The notes beneath the pieces are model-generated. The model was not told the DNA's origin. It worked only from the letters and a program-made list of their open reading frames with translations, and searched no databases. From the NCBI RefSeq assembly GCF_900114875.1, contig NZ_FPKW01000017.1, positions 1-64,000 on the forward strand: 64,000 bases of DNA, given 5' to 3'. This stretch comes from Chryseobacterium limigenitum. GTDB lineage: Bacteria; Bacteroidota; Bacteroidia; Flavobacteriales; Weeksellaceae. Both the position numbers and the translations under genes were made by a program. Below are positions 32,701 to 42,178 of this stretch, in pieces (positions within the stretch are counted from its first letter, which is position 1; every line of letters starts with the position of its first letter).

Positions 32701-33267
32701 TTAACTTGTTTTAGGTTGAAAGTTGTCTTGTTTTTCAGAGAATTTTATTAGACAGAAAACGGCATAGTTCAGCATATCAAAATAATTGGCATCTAAACCT
32801 TCAGAAACGATGGTAACGCCTTGATTATCTTCAATTTGCTTTGTTCTTAAAACTTTTTGGTAAATAAGATCTGTGATTGAAGAAATTCTCATATCTCTCC
32901 AGGCTTCACCATAATCGTGGTTTTTTCTTTCCATTAAAGCTTTGGCTTCGTTGGAATATTTATCGTAAAGACTTAAAATCTCTTCTTTATTTTCGTTAAA
33001 ATCATTAGAAAGGCCTTTTTCAAGCTGTATCAATCCGATGATGGAATAGTTTACGATAGCGATAAATTCACTTTCTTCATTTTCGTCCACCATTTTTACA
33101 TCAGTCATCTGTAACGTACGGATTCTGTTGACTTTAATGTAAATCTGATCCGTAATCGAGCTTGGTCTTAAAACCCTCCAAGCTGCACCGTAATCCTGTA
33201 ATTTTTTGCTGAATAATTCGCGGCATTCATTGATAACTTTCTCGAACTGTATTGAAGTTTTTAGCAT
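32701..33267 (-). CDS. DUF1599 protein with two internal repeats
   Basis: 188 residues. Two copies of one unit are visible: LQDYGAAWRVLRPSSITDQIYIKVNRIRTLQ (about 21-52) and NHDYGEAWRDMRISSITDLIYQKVLRTKQIE (about 112-142). This duplicated DYGxAWRxxRxSSITD pattern defines DUF1599. Function unknown; the family is tied to this operon in Bacteroidota. First gene of the tpiA run, behind promoter TATATTTG at 33285-33292. Confidence 0.8.
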   Translation of the reverse strand: MLKTSIQFEKVINECRELFSKKLQDYGAAWRVLRPSSITDQIYIKVNRIRTLQMTDVKMVDENEESEFIAIVNYSIIGLIQLEKGLSNDFNENKEEILSLYDKYSNEAKALMERKNHDYGEAWRDMRISSITDLIYQKVLRTKQIEDNQGVTIVSEGLDANYFDMLNYAVFCLIKFSEKQDNFQPKTS

Positions 33268-33284
33268 AAATTCTCTTAATAGTC

Positions 33285-33292
33285 CAAATATA
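33285..33292 (-). promoter_or_regulatory. -7 promoter element of the DUF1599-tpiA run
   Basis: Minus-strand TATATTTG, exact TAnnTTTG, 18 bases before the ATG. Confidence 0.5.
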
Positions 33293-33334
33293 CGAATTAG
33301 GTTTTAGGTAACAGGAATCAAGGCTTGTTTTTTT

Positions 33335-33539
33335 GAGTTTTAGGGTTTGAGTGTTGGAGAGTTGGTGTGTCGAAGGGTTTAATAAGAACTTGTTTTTATA
33401 TTACTGATTGGATAATTTATAGTTTTATCTTTGTAAAGCTTAAGGACTTATTATTGTAAGTATTTTAATAAATTAAATTTAAAATTACAACTCAAACTCT
33501 CCAACACTCATGCTCTCAAACTCTCCAACACTCAAACCC
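33335..33539. repeat. Inverted and direct repeats around the folP start
   Basis: 33343-33363 and 33519-33539 are perfect inverted copies of 21 bases. In addition CTCAAACTCTCCAACACTCA occurs twice as a direct repeat, 33491-33510 and 33515-33534. The folP promoter lies inside the loop and the folP ATG (33510-33512) lies at the junction of the direct repeats. Confidence 0.85.
33426..33433 (+). promoter_or_regulatory. -7 promoter element of folP
   Basis: TATCTTTG, exact TAnnTTTG, 77 bases before the ATG at 33510. Confidence 0.45.
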
Positions 33540-34364
33540 TCATACTCCATAAACTGCAATGGAAGACTTGTTGATCTAGCCTCTCCTAAAATCATGGGAA
33601 TTTTAAATCTTACTCCGGACTCTTTTTCTGATGGAGGAAAATTTAATAATGGAAAATCTGCCTTATTTCATGCAGAAAAATTATTGAAAGACGGAGCCGA
33701 AATTATTGATATCGGTCCGCAATCTACACGTCCAAACGCTGAATTTTTGAGCAGTGATGAGGAAATAAAGAGAATCGGAACTTTAATCTCTCAAATTAAA
33801 AAAAAATTTCCCGAAGCATTCATTTCATTAGATACTTTTTATGCCGAAACCGTGAAATTTGGATTCAATGAAGGAATTGATATTATTAATGATATTTCGG
33901 GCGGACAATATGATGAGAAAATGTTTGATACAGCAGCCGAAACTAAGCTTCCTTACATTTTAATGCACGTCAATCCGTCTTATGAAACAATGCATGATAA
34001 AATTAAGTTTGAAGATATTACGTTAGAAATCAATAGGTATTTTTCTGAAAAAACAAATGAGCTTTTAGAAAAAGGAGTCAATGACATTATTCTCGATCCC
34101 GGTTTTGGTTTTGGAAAAACAGTTGAAGATCAGATGAAAATGATTGATGAAGTTAAGTATTTCGGTTTTGAAAAATTTCCTTTATTAATCGGAATTTCCA
34201 GAAAATCATTTATTTACAAGCCTCTGGGTAAATCTGCTTTGGATATTAATGAAGAAACTCAAAAATTACATCTAAAAGTTTTAGAGCAAGGTGCTAAGAT
34301 TTTAAGAGTTCATGATGTTTCTGAAGCTTCACAAACAATTCGCAACTTTTTGATAAACAATTAA
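33510..34364 (+). CDS. folP: Dihydropteroate synthase
   Basis: Condenses p-aminobenzoate with dihydropterin pyrophosphate in folate synthesis. 284 residues. PKIMGILNLTPDSFSDGGKF, AEIIDIGPQSTRPNA, FISLDTF, DIINDISGG, YILMHV, DIILDPGFGFGKTVEDQ, PLLIGISRKSFIYKPLG, LRVHDVSEA cover the pterin, pABA and sulfonamide-site motifs. Similarity begins at about INCNGRLVDL (residue 14); the first 12 codons lie in the intergenic repeat, and ATG 33510 is the only upstream ATG in frame. The next in-frame ATG would remove the first strand. Followed 12 bases later by an ACT-domain gene. Confidence 0.93.
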   Translation: MLSNSPTLKPSYSINCNGRLVDLASPKIMGILNLTPDSFSDGGKFNNGKSALFHAEKLLKDGAEIIDIGPQSTRPNAEFLSSDEEIKRIGTLISQIKKKFPEAFISLDTFYAETVKFGFNEGIDIINDISGGQYDEKMFDTAAETKLPYILMHVNPSYETMHDKIKFEDITLEINRYFSEKTNELLEKGVNDIILDPGFGFGKTVEDQMKMIDEVKYFGFEKFPLLIGISRKSFIYKPLGKSALDINEETQKLHLKVLEQGAKILRVHDVSEASQTIRNFLINN

Positions 34365-34376
34365 TAAAAGCATATT

Positions 34377-34778
34377 ATGACAGGAGAAAAAGACCTCAAG
34401 ACATTATTGCAATCCATGAAACCTCATTTAAATGAAGGTGAATATGTTTTCTGTACTGTAGAAAAATTTCCCACTATTGATCTGAATGAAATCATTTGCT
34501 TTTTTAAAGAACAAGAGGGTATTACTTTGATTATTAAAAAAGAGCTGGCCGATCTACTAAATCTTAAATATGAATTTGTTGCTTCTTGGATTACTTTAGA
34601 AATTCATTCTTCACTTGAAGCGGTGGGCTTAACGGCTGCATTTTCCGAAGCACTTACGTCTAAAAAGATTAGCTGTAATGTGATTGCAGGGTATTTTCAT
34701 GACCATATTTTTGTTTCTGTGGATGACGCGGATAATGCGATGAAAGAATTAAAAAGATTGTCGAAAGAAGGAATTTAG
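34377..34778 (+). CDS. ACT-domain protein
   Basis: 133 residues. EGEYVFCTVEKFPTIDLNEIICFFKEQEGITLIIKKELAD is followed by an ACT-like half (SWITLEIHSSLEAVGLTAAFSEALTSKKISCNVIAGYFHDHIFVSVDDADNAMKELKRL). Such small ACT proteins probably bind amino acids or other small ligands; no enzyme part is present. Shares the folP transcript, though no functional link is known. Confidence 0.75.
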   Translation: MTGEKDLKTLLQSMKPHLNEGEYVFCTVEKFPTIDLNEIICFFKEQEGITLIIKKELADLLNLKYEFVASWITLEIHSSLEAVGLTAAFSEALTSKKISCNVIAGYFHDHIFVSVDDADNAMKELKRLSKEGI

Positions 34779-34807
34779 ATTTCTCTTGAATTATAAAAAT
34801 GGGTAAA

Positions 34808-34836
34808 ACAAAAAAGCCGAGTAAAATACTCAGCTT
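34808..34836 (-). terminator. Terminator after the M28 peptidase gene
   Basis: On the minus strand AGCTGAGTA pairs with TACTCGGCT (one G-U) and is followed by six T. Confidence 0.75.
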
Positions 34837-34864
34837 CTAAATCTTTTTGAATGAAAATTTCAAT

Positions 34865-36334
34865 TTATCTCTCCAACGTAAAATTAGAAATTACTTTCGG
34901 ACGCTCTGTTTCATTGGCTGCTTTCCATGAAGTTCTGTACATCCATTCCGTCATTTTATAGAGTTTTTTATAGTTGATATTCTCAGATTCATCTTGAGGT
35001 GTGTGATATTGATCGTGCAAAACGCTCGTGAAAAATATCGCGGGAATTCCCGCTTTCGCATAAGGAAGATGATCGCTTCTGAAATAAAAATATTCAGCAT
35101 GACTAGGAGAATCCCAATCTTTCAGATATTTGAATTTCGTGCTTTCATTATTGGCATCCTCAGCCATTTTAACCAATTCTTCGGAGTTTTTATGAGGTGC
35201 ATTTCCGCCTAATAAAGCGGCTTCATTATTGTCGTTTCTTCCGATCATATCACCATTTAGGACGGCAACAATCTTTTCTTTGGGAACAACAGGATGAGCG
35301 GCATGCCATCTTGAACCCAATAATCCTCTTTCTTCAGCACCATGAAAAACAAATAAAATACTTCTCTTTCCGGGTTGTTTTTTATAAGCTCTTGCCATGG
35401 CTAACATTGCAACACAAGTACTTGCATTGTCATCGGCTCCGTTGTAGATCGTATCGTTTTTTACGGGATGTCTTATTCCGTCGTGATCTTGGTGACCGCT
35501 GAGTAAGACGAATTCATCTTTTAATTTCGGATCAGTTCCGTCTATTTTCCCGATGATGTTTACAGATGGGTATTTATATGTTTCTGTAATAAGATTTAAA
35601 GAAATTTTAGGATTATTCTTTACCCAATTTGCATTTTCTCTTTTAATCCAGAGAACAGGAATATTATTCGTTACTTTTTCTCTTAATCCTTCAACTCCGT
35701 AAGCGCCTCTTGTCATTTGAGGAAGAACTTCAACCCAACTTTTTTCTGAAGTATCATCGGTGATGAAAATGATCGCTTTTGCGCCTAATTCTAAGGCTTT
35801 GTTGTAATATTTAGTTCTTACAAATCCGGGATATCTTCTTACGAAAAGAGTCATTTCTTTGTCGATATTTTTATCGGAAGCATTGATGGCGAGAATTTTT
35901 CCTTTAATATTTAATTTTGAAAGATCTTCAGGCTCGGTTGTTCCTGCGTAGACAATTTCAGCATCGATATTGGCATTTACTGGTTCTGCTACAAGGAAGT
36001 CTTTCCATAATTTTAGTTGATTATCACCAATTTTCAAGCTGCTTTGCGGGATGACCTGATGTCTGTACATATCGAAAAACTGGAAGAAAGTTCCGTTGTC
36101 TCCGGCGGGTTTCATTCCTGCTTCTTTGGCTTTGTCGGCCAACCACATCGAAACTTTGAGTTCATCTAAAGTTCCGGCTTCACGTCCCCAGAATTGATCG
36201 GCAGCCAATTCGTACATATCTTTTCTGAGATCTGTTTCTTTAATGGCTGAAACCAAAGGCTTTTTGTAGTTTTGAGCATTTCCAAAACCGAAAAAGATTA
36301 AACTTAAAATTGATAAAAAATACTCTTTTCTCAT
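34865..36334 (-). CDS. Exported M28-family metallopeptidase
   Basis: 489 residues with a signal peptide (MRKEYFLSILSLIFFGFGNAQ). A PA-type insert (about 100-270) carries IVYAGTTEPEDLSKLNIKGKILAI. The zinc aminopeptidase core has LLSGHQDHDGI (His/Asp), IYNGADDNASTCVAMLAMA (bridging Asp), FVFHGAEERGLLGSRW (Glu-Glu), LNGDMIGRND (Asp) and HDQYHTPQDE (His), so two zinc ions can be bound. Probably a periplasmic or secreted aminopeptidase. The small gene upstream (36350-36586) is 15 bases away. Confidence 0.9.
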   Translation of the reverse strand: MRKEYFLSILSLIFFGFGNAQNYKKPLVSAIKETDLRKDMYELAADQFWGREAGTLDELKVSMWLADKAKEAGMKPAGDNGTFFQFFDMYRHQVIPQSSLKIGDNQLKLWKDFLVAEPVNANIDAEIVYAGTTEPEDLSKLNIKGKILAINASDKNIDKEMTLFVRRYPGFVRTKYYNKALELGAKAIIFITDDTSEKSWVEVLPQMTRGAYGVEGLREKVTNNIPVLWIKRENANWVKNNPKISLNLITETYKYPSVNIIGKIDGTDPKLKDEFVLLSGHQDHDGIRHPVKNDTIYNGADDNASTCVAMLAMARAYKKQPGKRSILFVFHGAEERGLLGSRWHAAHPVVPKEKIVAVLNGDMIGRNDNNEAALLGGNAPHKNSEELVKMAEDANNESTKFKYLKDWDSPSHAEYFYFRSDHLPYAKAGIPAIFFTSVLHDQYHTPQDESENINYKKLYKMTEWMYRTSWKAANETERPKVISNFTLER

Positions 36335-36349
36335 TGTGCTTTTTTAATT

Positions 36350-36586
36350 TTAATTAAAGTTAGCCAATTTTTCAGAAAACTGCTTTGAGAATTCTTTTCT
36401 GTCTTCTTCTAATTTTTCTTTATTTGAAGGTAAAATATAATTGAAAAGTATTTTGTCTTCGTTATCTAAAAAAACGATCTCTTTTTCTTCTCCATCAATC
36501 ATTTGGGCAAAAATCTCCCACATTGGCGTGTCTTTTAATCTTAATAATTCAAAAAACTGCTCTGCTTTTATTTGTACTGTTTTCAT
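36350..36586 (-). CDS. Small hypothetical cytosolic protein
   Basis: 78 residues, acidic, without signal peptide: MKTVQIKAEQFFELLRLKDTPMWEIF then EEKEIVFLDNEDKILFNYILPSNKEKLEEDR. No domain recognised. Sits between the DUF5686 and M28 genes on the same strand with short gaps. Confidence 0.6.
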   Translation of the reverse strand: MKTVQIKAEQFFELLRLKDTPMWEIFAQMIDGEEKEIVFLDNEDKILFNYILPSNKEKLEEDRKEFSKQFSEKLANFN

Positions 36587-36625
36587 TTGATTTTTTATTG
36601 ATTGCTCATTACTAATTACCCATAT

Positions 36626-39040
36626 TTAAAACTCTAATAATTTAAGCTTAAACTGTATGGCAAAGTTCTGTTTAAAATTTGGTGTCGTATAGTAACCGAC
36701 TCTGTAAAATAACCCTAAATTGAAATAGCTGGAAAGGAAATTCGTCCACTCCAGGCCAACTTCCTGATACAAATGATCTAGCTTTCTGAAGTTGAACTGA
36801 TGATATTCAGGATGTTTCATATCGCCAATGGTTCCTCTTAGCACAAAATCAAAACTCGAAACATTCTGCCCGAAACTTTTAAAATACCAGGGAAGTTTGT
36901 GAGTGAAATAATAGGCTACAAATTTATCGTTATAGTATTTTCCGCCCTCCAACGTGGCAAAACCTAAGAAAGATGTTAAGTTGAAATTAAAATCTCTTCT
37001 TGGCGAGGCCAGGCCATTCATTGTAAAATTTTTCCAAATGGGAGCTTCACCGAAAACCATTCCGCCATAAAATCTTACGCCTGTTGTTCCAAGCATTGTC
37101 TTAAAATTATGAACGAAAAGAGCATCAAAACGGGTGTAATTGAAGTCTCCGCCTAATATTTTAAAACTCTGTTCATAATTGAAATACAGCTCCGGATATT
37201 TCTGATCAACAATAGATTTTCCCTGCGGAGTCATAATATTGGTTGAATTCGGAGAGTATTTTAAGGTAAATAATGTGTTGAAATTTTCAAAGGCAGGTCC
37301 ACTGTTTCTGAACTGATAATCAAACAATGCTTCTTCATAATTTCTTTTTGCTGCGAAAACCAGCGTCAATCCGTTGGTAACATCATTCAGATAAGAAACG
37401 GAGGCGCCTCTGTAATGGAAATATTTATCGTTATTAATATTATTTCCATAGTTCATCATCCTCATTTTGAAATTCCATAGCCTTCTGTAAAATTCTCCGG
37501 AAGCGGTAACGTCATTGTAATAATCGATCCTGAAAAAAGAATTTTTATCAAGATTGGTTTTTATATCGAGACCGATTCCGTATTTCAGTTTATCATCTTT
37601 CAGACCATATGCAAAATAATAATCGGGGGAGAAATATGGGTTAAAATTTTCATTCACTTTAGCTTTTAAACCTAATCTAAAGCCTTCGTACGAGTTAAAG
37701 TTAACAATTTCATCAACTGCAAAATCTAATACTCCGGATCTGATTTGCCCGTTGATTAATCCGGTTAATACCCTTGCTTTACTGTCAATATTATATTTTT
37801 TTCCGAGGCTGTCGATCGTTGTATATGTATTTTTTTCTCTTTCTGTCAGAGGCTCTGTTCTGTATTGATCCAACGATTTTCCGTCTGCACTTTTCACGGA
37901 AAAAGTATAGCCTTTAAAATCTTTGGAATCCTCTTCAATAGGCGATTTGAAATCAAAATACTTTGAAGACAGAAAGGCATAAGTCCCGAAACTTCTTTTG
38001 TCAATTTTCTCCGGCTCGTCTTCAGAATGCTTTTTTTTGTCTTCCTGCATCGCCATTTTGTTCATTCTCAGTCTTACGGTTTCGTGAGCCAAAAACCATT
38101 TATTGTTATAGAAAATCCATGTGCTGGTAATAATTCCGTCGTTTTTATTTTTGCTGAAATTTTCTATTTTTTTGATACCGTAAGTTTCAGTATCAATGTA
38201 AATTGCACCGTTGTATTTCCTTTTTTTATCCGGTTTCTTGTAATTTACTTCACGAAAACGGATGACGAAATTTTTTCTGCCATCCATCACAAGCGTATCG
38301 GTTAAAAAGAATCTGTACAGCCCTCTGTTTTCCTGTTTCAGCTGATTGGGGATTTTGTCTCTGTTGCTTTGCTGCAGAGCGATCATTTCATAAATAGGTT
38401 GTTTAAGACCCGAAATCCTGTTGTCCAGAATATTGATCTTTTCACCATATTTTTTTGAGAATAAAAATTCCTGAGCCCTTTCCCAAAGAAATAATTTACT
38501 TTTTGAAAATATCTGTCTTGCCGAAATATTATTTAACGAATCTTTTTCTCTTTTTTTCTTGAATAAGTTATTTTCCTCAAAGAACTGATTAAACTGAGAA
38601 ATGCTGTCTTCATCAATATCCAAAGAAATTTTTTCGTAGGACTTGTAAGTGTAGGATTCTAAACTTTTTGGCGAATTTTTGGTAAATAACTGATTAACTT
38701 TTTTAAGTATTTCCAACGCTCTCGGATCACTTTTATCTTCAATAATGATTTCTTCAATGGCTGTCGTTTTTGAAGATTTTTTGATCAGGGAAACGGTCAT
38801 GTTACTTTCTACAACTGATGTTTCTTTTTGATATTGAGATGCTTGAACGGTGATACTTTTGCATTTTGACTTAAACTCTAAAATACCCTGAGCATCTGTT
38901 TCACCCAATAATTTGTCATTACAAAACACTTTTGCATTGGGAACAGGAACTTTACTAGCATCATCTACTACCTTGATTTTTGATTGTGAATAACCAAAAA
39001 TAGAGATTAAAAAAAAAATAAACAGTAAAACCCTTTTCAT
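36626..39040 (-). CDS. DUF5686 outer-membrane protein with carboxypeptidase-like plug domain
   Basis: 804 residues from MKRVLLFIFFLISIFGYSQ (signal peptide); the frame can be extended 23 codons upstream but the signal would then be internal. After it comes a CarboxypepD_reg-like domain (about 20-90: VVDDASKVPVPNAKVFCNDKLLGETDAQGILEFKS), a DUF5686 middle part, and a long C-terminal barrel ending QNFAIQFKLKLLEF. This layout is common in Bacteroidota outer-membrane proteins. Function unknown. It is not a SusC/TonB receptor: no TonB box or plug was seen. Confidence 0.82.
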   Translation of the reverse strand: MKRVLLFIFFLISIFGYSQSKIKVVDDASKVPVPNAKVFCNDKLLGETDAQGILEFKSKCKSITVQASQYQKETSVVESNMTVSLIKKSSKTTAIEEIIIEDKSDPRALEILKKVNQLFTKNSPKSLESYTYKSYEKISLDIDEDSISQFNQFFEENNLFKKKREKDSLNNISARQIFSKSKLFLWERAQEFLFSKKYGEKINILDNRISGLKQPIYEMIALQQSNRDKIPNQLKQENRGLYRFFLTDTLVMDGRKNFVIRFREVNYKKPDKKRKYNGAIYIDTETYGIKKIENFSKNKNDGIITSTWIFYNNKWFLAHETVRLRMNKMAMQEDKKKHSEDEPEKIDKRSFGTYAFLSSKYFDFKSPIEEDSKDFKGYTFSVKSADGKSLDQYRTEPLTEREKNTYTTIDSLGKKYNIDSKARVLTGLINGQIRSGVLDFAVDEIVNFNSYEGFRLGLKAKVNENFNPYFSPDYYFAYGLKDDKLKYGIGLDIKTNLDKNSFFRIDYYNDVTASGEFYRRLWNFKMRMMNYGNNINNDKYFHYRGASVSYLNDVTNGLTLVFAAKRNYEEALFDYQFRNSGPAFENFNTLFTLKYSPNSTNIMTPQGKSIVDQKYPELYFNYEQSFKILGGDFNYTRFDALFVHNFKTMLGTTGVRFYGGMVFGEAPIWKNFTMNGLASPRRDFNFNLTSFLGFATLEGGKYYNDKFVAYYFTHKLPWYFKSFGQNVSSFDFVLRGTIGDMKHPEYHQFNFRKLDHLYQEVGLEWTNFLSSYFNLGLFYRVGYYTTPNFKQNFAIQFKLKLLEF

Positions 39041-39143
39041 GTAAAAAAAAACTAGATCAAAAGTAGTAATATTTATTGTGTTGGAAAAGTTTTGTTCATT
39101 GATATTCAAATGATTTTTGATAGAGAAAATCTTGGATGAAAAA

Positions 39144-39172
39144 GAAAAACGCCCGAAAATTTCGGACGTTCT
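39144..39172 (-). terminator. Terminator after alaS
   Basis: Minus-strand AACGTCCGAAA pairs with TTTCGGGCGTT and is followed by a T-rich stretch. Confidence 0.8.
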
Positions 39173-39197
39173 TTATTTTATATTTAAATGAATTTAA

Positions 39198-41801
39198 TTA
39201 AATATTCAAAGCTTTCTGATAAGCATTCTCTAAACCATCAAGGTTTTTACCTCCAGCAGTTGCGAAACCAGGGTTTCCACCGCCGCCGCCTTGGATTTCT
39301 TTAGCTAAATCTTTAACAATAGCTCCAGCCTGATAACTTGAAGCTAAATCATCAGAAACACCAACCGTGATCATCGGTTTATCATCAGCGTTGGAAAGAA
39401 CGATCGTTACTGAATTAGGAATTTCTTTCTTCAATTGAAATACGATATCTTTTACAGAACCGGCATCCAGAGAAGTTTTCTTCACTAAAAGTTGCTTGTC
39501 GCCTTTTTGTTCGTAAGCATTTTTCCAGTCGCCGATTTCGCCTTTTGCTTTTTCTTTTTTGAAAGCTTCTACTTCAGATTTCAGTGAAGTATTTTCTTCG
39601 ATTAATTTTTCGATAGATCGTACAACATCTTTAGATTTCAATAATTGAGAAAGCTCAAGAACCTGTTTTTCTAAATTTTTAAAATATTCCTCAGATTTAT
39701 CACCTGAAATCGCTTCAATTCTTCTGATTCCTGCTGCTGCAGAACTTTCTGAAGTCAATTTGAAATGACCGATTTCGCTTGTATTTTTAACGTGAGTTCC
39801 TCCGCAAAGTTCTTTTGAGCTTCCAAACTGGATCATTCTTACGCTGTCACCATATTTTTCACCAAATAAAGCCATTGCTCCTTTATCAATTGCTTCCTGA
39901 ATCGGAATATTTCTGAATTCCTGTAAAGCAATACTTTCTTTGATTTTTGCATTCACTTTTTCTTCAACCAAAGCCAGTTCTTCCTCCGTCATTTTATTGA
40001 AGTGAGAGAAGTCAAAACGAAGATATTCAGGGCCAACATAAGAACCTTTTTGCTCAACGTGAGTTCCCAAAACCTCTCTTAAAGCTTCGTGTAAAAGGTG
40101 AGTTACCGAGTGGTTTGCCTGAGAGTTTTTTCTGTCGGTTGCATCTACTTTAGCATAGAAAATAGCTCCTGCATCTTTCGGAAGGCCGTTGATTAATGAA
40201 ATAATTAATCCGTTTTCCTTTTTTGTTTCTAATACTTCGAAACTTTCAGTAGCATTTTCAAGAACGCCTTTATCACCAACCTGTCCACCGCCTTCTGGAT
40301 AAAAAGGGGAGTTGCTCAACACAACCTGATAAAATTCGCCGTCTTTATTTTCTACTTTTCTGTATCTTGTAATGTATGTTTCAGCTTCGATTTGGTCGTA
40401 ACCAACGAAGTTTTCTTCTCTTTCTTCTAAAGTTACCCAGTCGTACACTTTCTGAGCAGAATCAGCTTTTGAACGAAGTTTTTGCTTCTCCATTTCAGCT
40501 TTAAAACCTGCTTCATCGATTGTCAACCCTTTTTCTTCTGCAATAATTCTTGTTAAATCATCGGGGAAACCGTAAGTATCATATAATTCGAAAACTTCTT
40601 CGCTTGGTAAAACTTTAGAATTGCTTTCAATCGTTTGCTGAATTAATTTTTCAACTCTGATCAATCCGTTTTCAATTGTTTTTAAGAAAGATTCTTCTTC
40701 ACTTTTGATAACTTCAGTAACTAATTTTCCTTGTTTTTCCAATTCAGGGAATACTGATCCCATCTGATCTTTAAGAACAGCAACCAATTCAAAAAGGAAA
40801 GGCTCTTTCATATCTAAGAATCTGTAAGAATAAGAAATTCCTCTTCTTAAAATTCTTCTGATCACATATCCGGCACCTCCGTTTGAAGGCAATTGTCCGT
40901 CAGCGATTGCAAATGAAACTGCTCTGATGTGATCTACCACAACACGGATCGCAATATCTTTTTCGTCTTCTAAAATTCCTGTATATTTTTTACCTGAAAG
41001 CTCTTCAACTTTAGCAATCAAAGGAGTGAAAACGTCTGTGTCATAGTTGGAAGATTTTCCTTGAAGCGCCATACAAAGACGTTCGAAACCCATTCCTGTA
41101 TCAACGTGTTGTTGAGGAAGTTTTTCCAATGATTTGTCAGCTTTTCTGTTAAATTCCATGAAAACCAAATTCCAGACTTCTACAACCTGAGGATGATCAT
41201 TATTCACCAATTCCAATCCTGAAACTTTAGCTTTTTCCTCTGGAGTTCTCAAGTCAACGTGGATCTCAGAACATGGTCCGCACGGCCCGCTTTCACCCAT
41301 TTCCCAGAAATTATCTTTCTTATTTCCGTTGATAATTCTGTCTTCAGAAATGTGAGATTTCCAGAAATCATAGGCATCCTGATCTCTTTCAAGGTTTTCA
41401 GAAGCGTCCCCTTCAAAAATGGTTACATAGAGGTTTTCTTTTGGAATTCCGTAAACTTCTGTCAGCAATTCCCAGGCAAAAGCAATAGCATCTTTTTTAA
41501 AATAATCACCAAAAGACCAGTTTCCCAACATCTCAAACATGGTGTGGTGATAAGTATCTCTACCTACATCATCCAAATCGTTATGCTTCCCGGAAACTCT
41601 CAAACACTTCTGTGTATCGGCAATTCTTGGGGCGGTAGGCGTTTTATAGCCTAAGAAAAAGTCCTTAAACTGCGTCATTCCTGAGTTGGAAAACATTAAG
41701 GTAGGGTCGTCTTTCAGCACAATTGGAGCCGAAGGAACGATAAGGTGGCCTTTACTTTTAAAATAATCTAAAAATTTTTGACGTATCTCTTGTGATGTCA
41801 T
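39198..41801 (-). CDS. alaS: Alanyl-tRNA synthetase
   Basis: 867 residues. Class II catalytic domain: FLDYFKSKGHLIVPSAPIVLKDDPTLMFSNSGMTQFKDFFLG, RVSGKHNDLDDVGRDTYHHTMFEMLGNWSFGDYF, GPCGPCSEIHVD, VDTGMGFERL, GGAGYVIRRILRRG. The editing domain has NHSVTHLLHEALREVLG and ELCGGTHVKNTSEIG (zinc residues). The C-terminal C-Ala domain ends EIQGGGGGNPGFATAGGK. Complete. Promoter TAAATTTG at 41844-41851 on the minus strand. Confidence 0.97.
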   Translation of the reverse strand: MTSQEIRQKFLDYFKSKGHLIVPSAPIVLKDDPTLMFSNSGMTQFKDFFLGYKTPTAPRIADTQKCLRVSGKHNDLDDVGRDTYHHTMFEMLGNWSFGDYFKKDAIAFAWELLTEVYGIPKENLYVTIFEGDASENLERDQDAYDFWKSHISEDRIINGNKKDNFWEMGESGPCGPCSEIHVDLRTPEEKAKVSGLELVNNDHPQVVEVWNLVFMEFNRKADKSLEKLPQQHVDTGMGFERLCMALQGKSSNYDTDVFTPLIAKVEELSGKKYTGILEDEKDIAIRVVVDHIRAVSFAIADGQLPSNGGAGYVIRRILRRGISYSYRFLDMKEPFLFELVAVLKDQMGSVFPELEKQGKLVTEVIKSEEESFLKTIENGLIRVEKLIQQTIESNSKVLPSEEVFELYDTYGFPDDLTRIIAEEKGLTIDEAGFKAEMEKQKLRSKADSAQKVYDWVTLEEREENFVGYDQIEAETYITRYRKVENKDGEFYQVVLSNSPFYPEGGGQVGDKGVLENATESFEVLETKKENGLIISLINGLPKDAGAIFYAKVDATDRKNSQANHSVTHLLHEALREVLGTHVEQKGSYVGPEYLRFDFSHFNKMTEEELALVEEKVNAKIKESIALQEFRNIPIQEAIDKGAMALFGEKYGDSVRMIQFGSSKELCGGTHVKNTSEIGHFKLTSESSAAAGIRRIEAISGDKSEEYFKNLEKQVLELSQLLKSKDVVRSIEKLIEENTSLKSEVEAFKKEKAKGEIGDWKNAYEQKGDKQLLVKKTSLDAGSVKDIVFQLKKEIPNSVTIVLSNADDKPMITVGVSDDLASSYQAGAIVKDLAKEIQGGGGGNPGFATAGGKNLDGLENAYQKALNI

Positions 41802-41843
41802 AATGATATATTGCTTTGCTTTTTACAAATTTTCGATAAGATG

Positions 41844-41851
41844 CAAATTTA
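41844..41851 (-). promoter_or_regulatory. -7 promoter element of alaS
   Basis: Minus-strand TAAATTTG, exact TAnnTTTG, 42 bases before the ATG at 41801. Confidence 0.5.
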
Positions 41852-41924
41852 CTATTTTTAGGTGATTTAGTTTTAAATATTTAATACTTTTGGAAAGATT
41901 GTTTCAATAGTTTGAAACATTTTT

Positions 41925-42044
41925 AGAAGCTTTTCCCGCTTTCCGTTACAATCTTTTTTTTCAAAAAAGGATTTTCTCTTCAATCGGGGCTAGGGTTGTA
42001 GTCGTTTTTTCAACGGCATGACATAACCGCTCACTTTGTCATCC
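41925..42044 (-). ncRNA. Flavo-1-like RNA element, copy B
   Basis: Reverse complement of copy A over about 120 bases: same CCCTAGCCCCGATTG core, T-run/A-run hairpin and AAAGCGGGAAA end, plus the same upstream flank (ATGACAAA...GTTATGTCATGC.GTTGAAA). Lies between the divergent alaS and sigma-factor genes. A separate hairpin (42036-42052 with 42070-42086) overlaps its 5' end. Confidence 0.55.
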
Positions 42045-42118
42045 TATGTTTCCTAAATTAATATTTTACAAACATAGAATGACAAACAGAGTGTTTGATA
42101 GATTATGCTAAACAAAAC

Positions 42119-42150
42119 TTTGTACTTTCCCTTTTAACTTATTATCTTCG
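42119..42150 (+). promoter_or_regulatory. Promoter of the sigma factor/MsrAB operon
   Basis: TTTG (42119-42122), 20-base spacer, TATCTTCG (42143-42150). This matches the housekeeping -33/-7 pair with one change. ATG at 42179. Confidence 0.5.
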
Positions 42151-42178
42151 TTACTATCTGAAAAGATAAAATTTTAAT

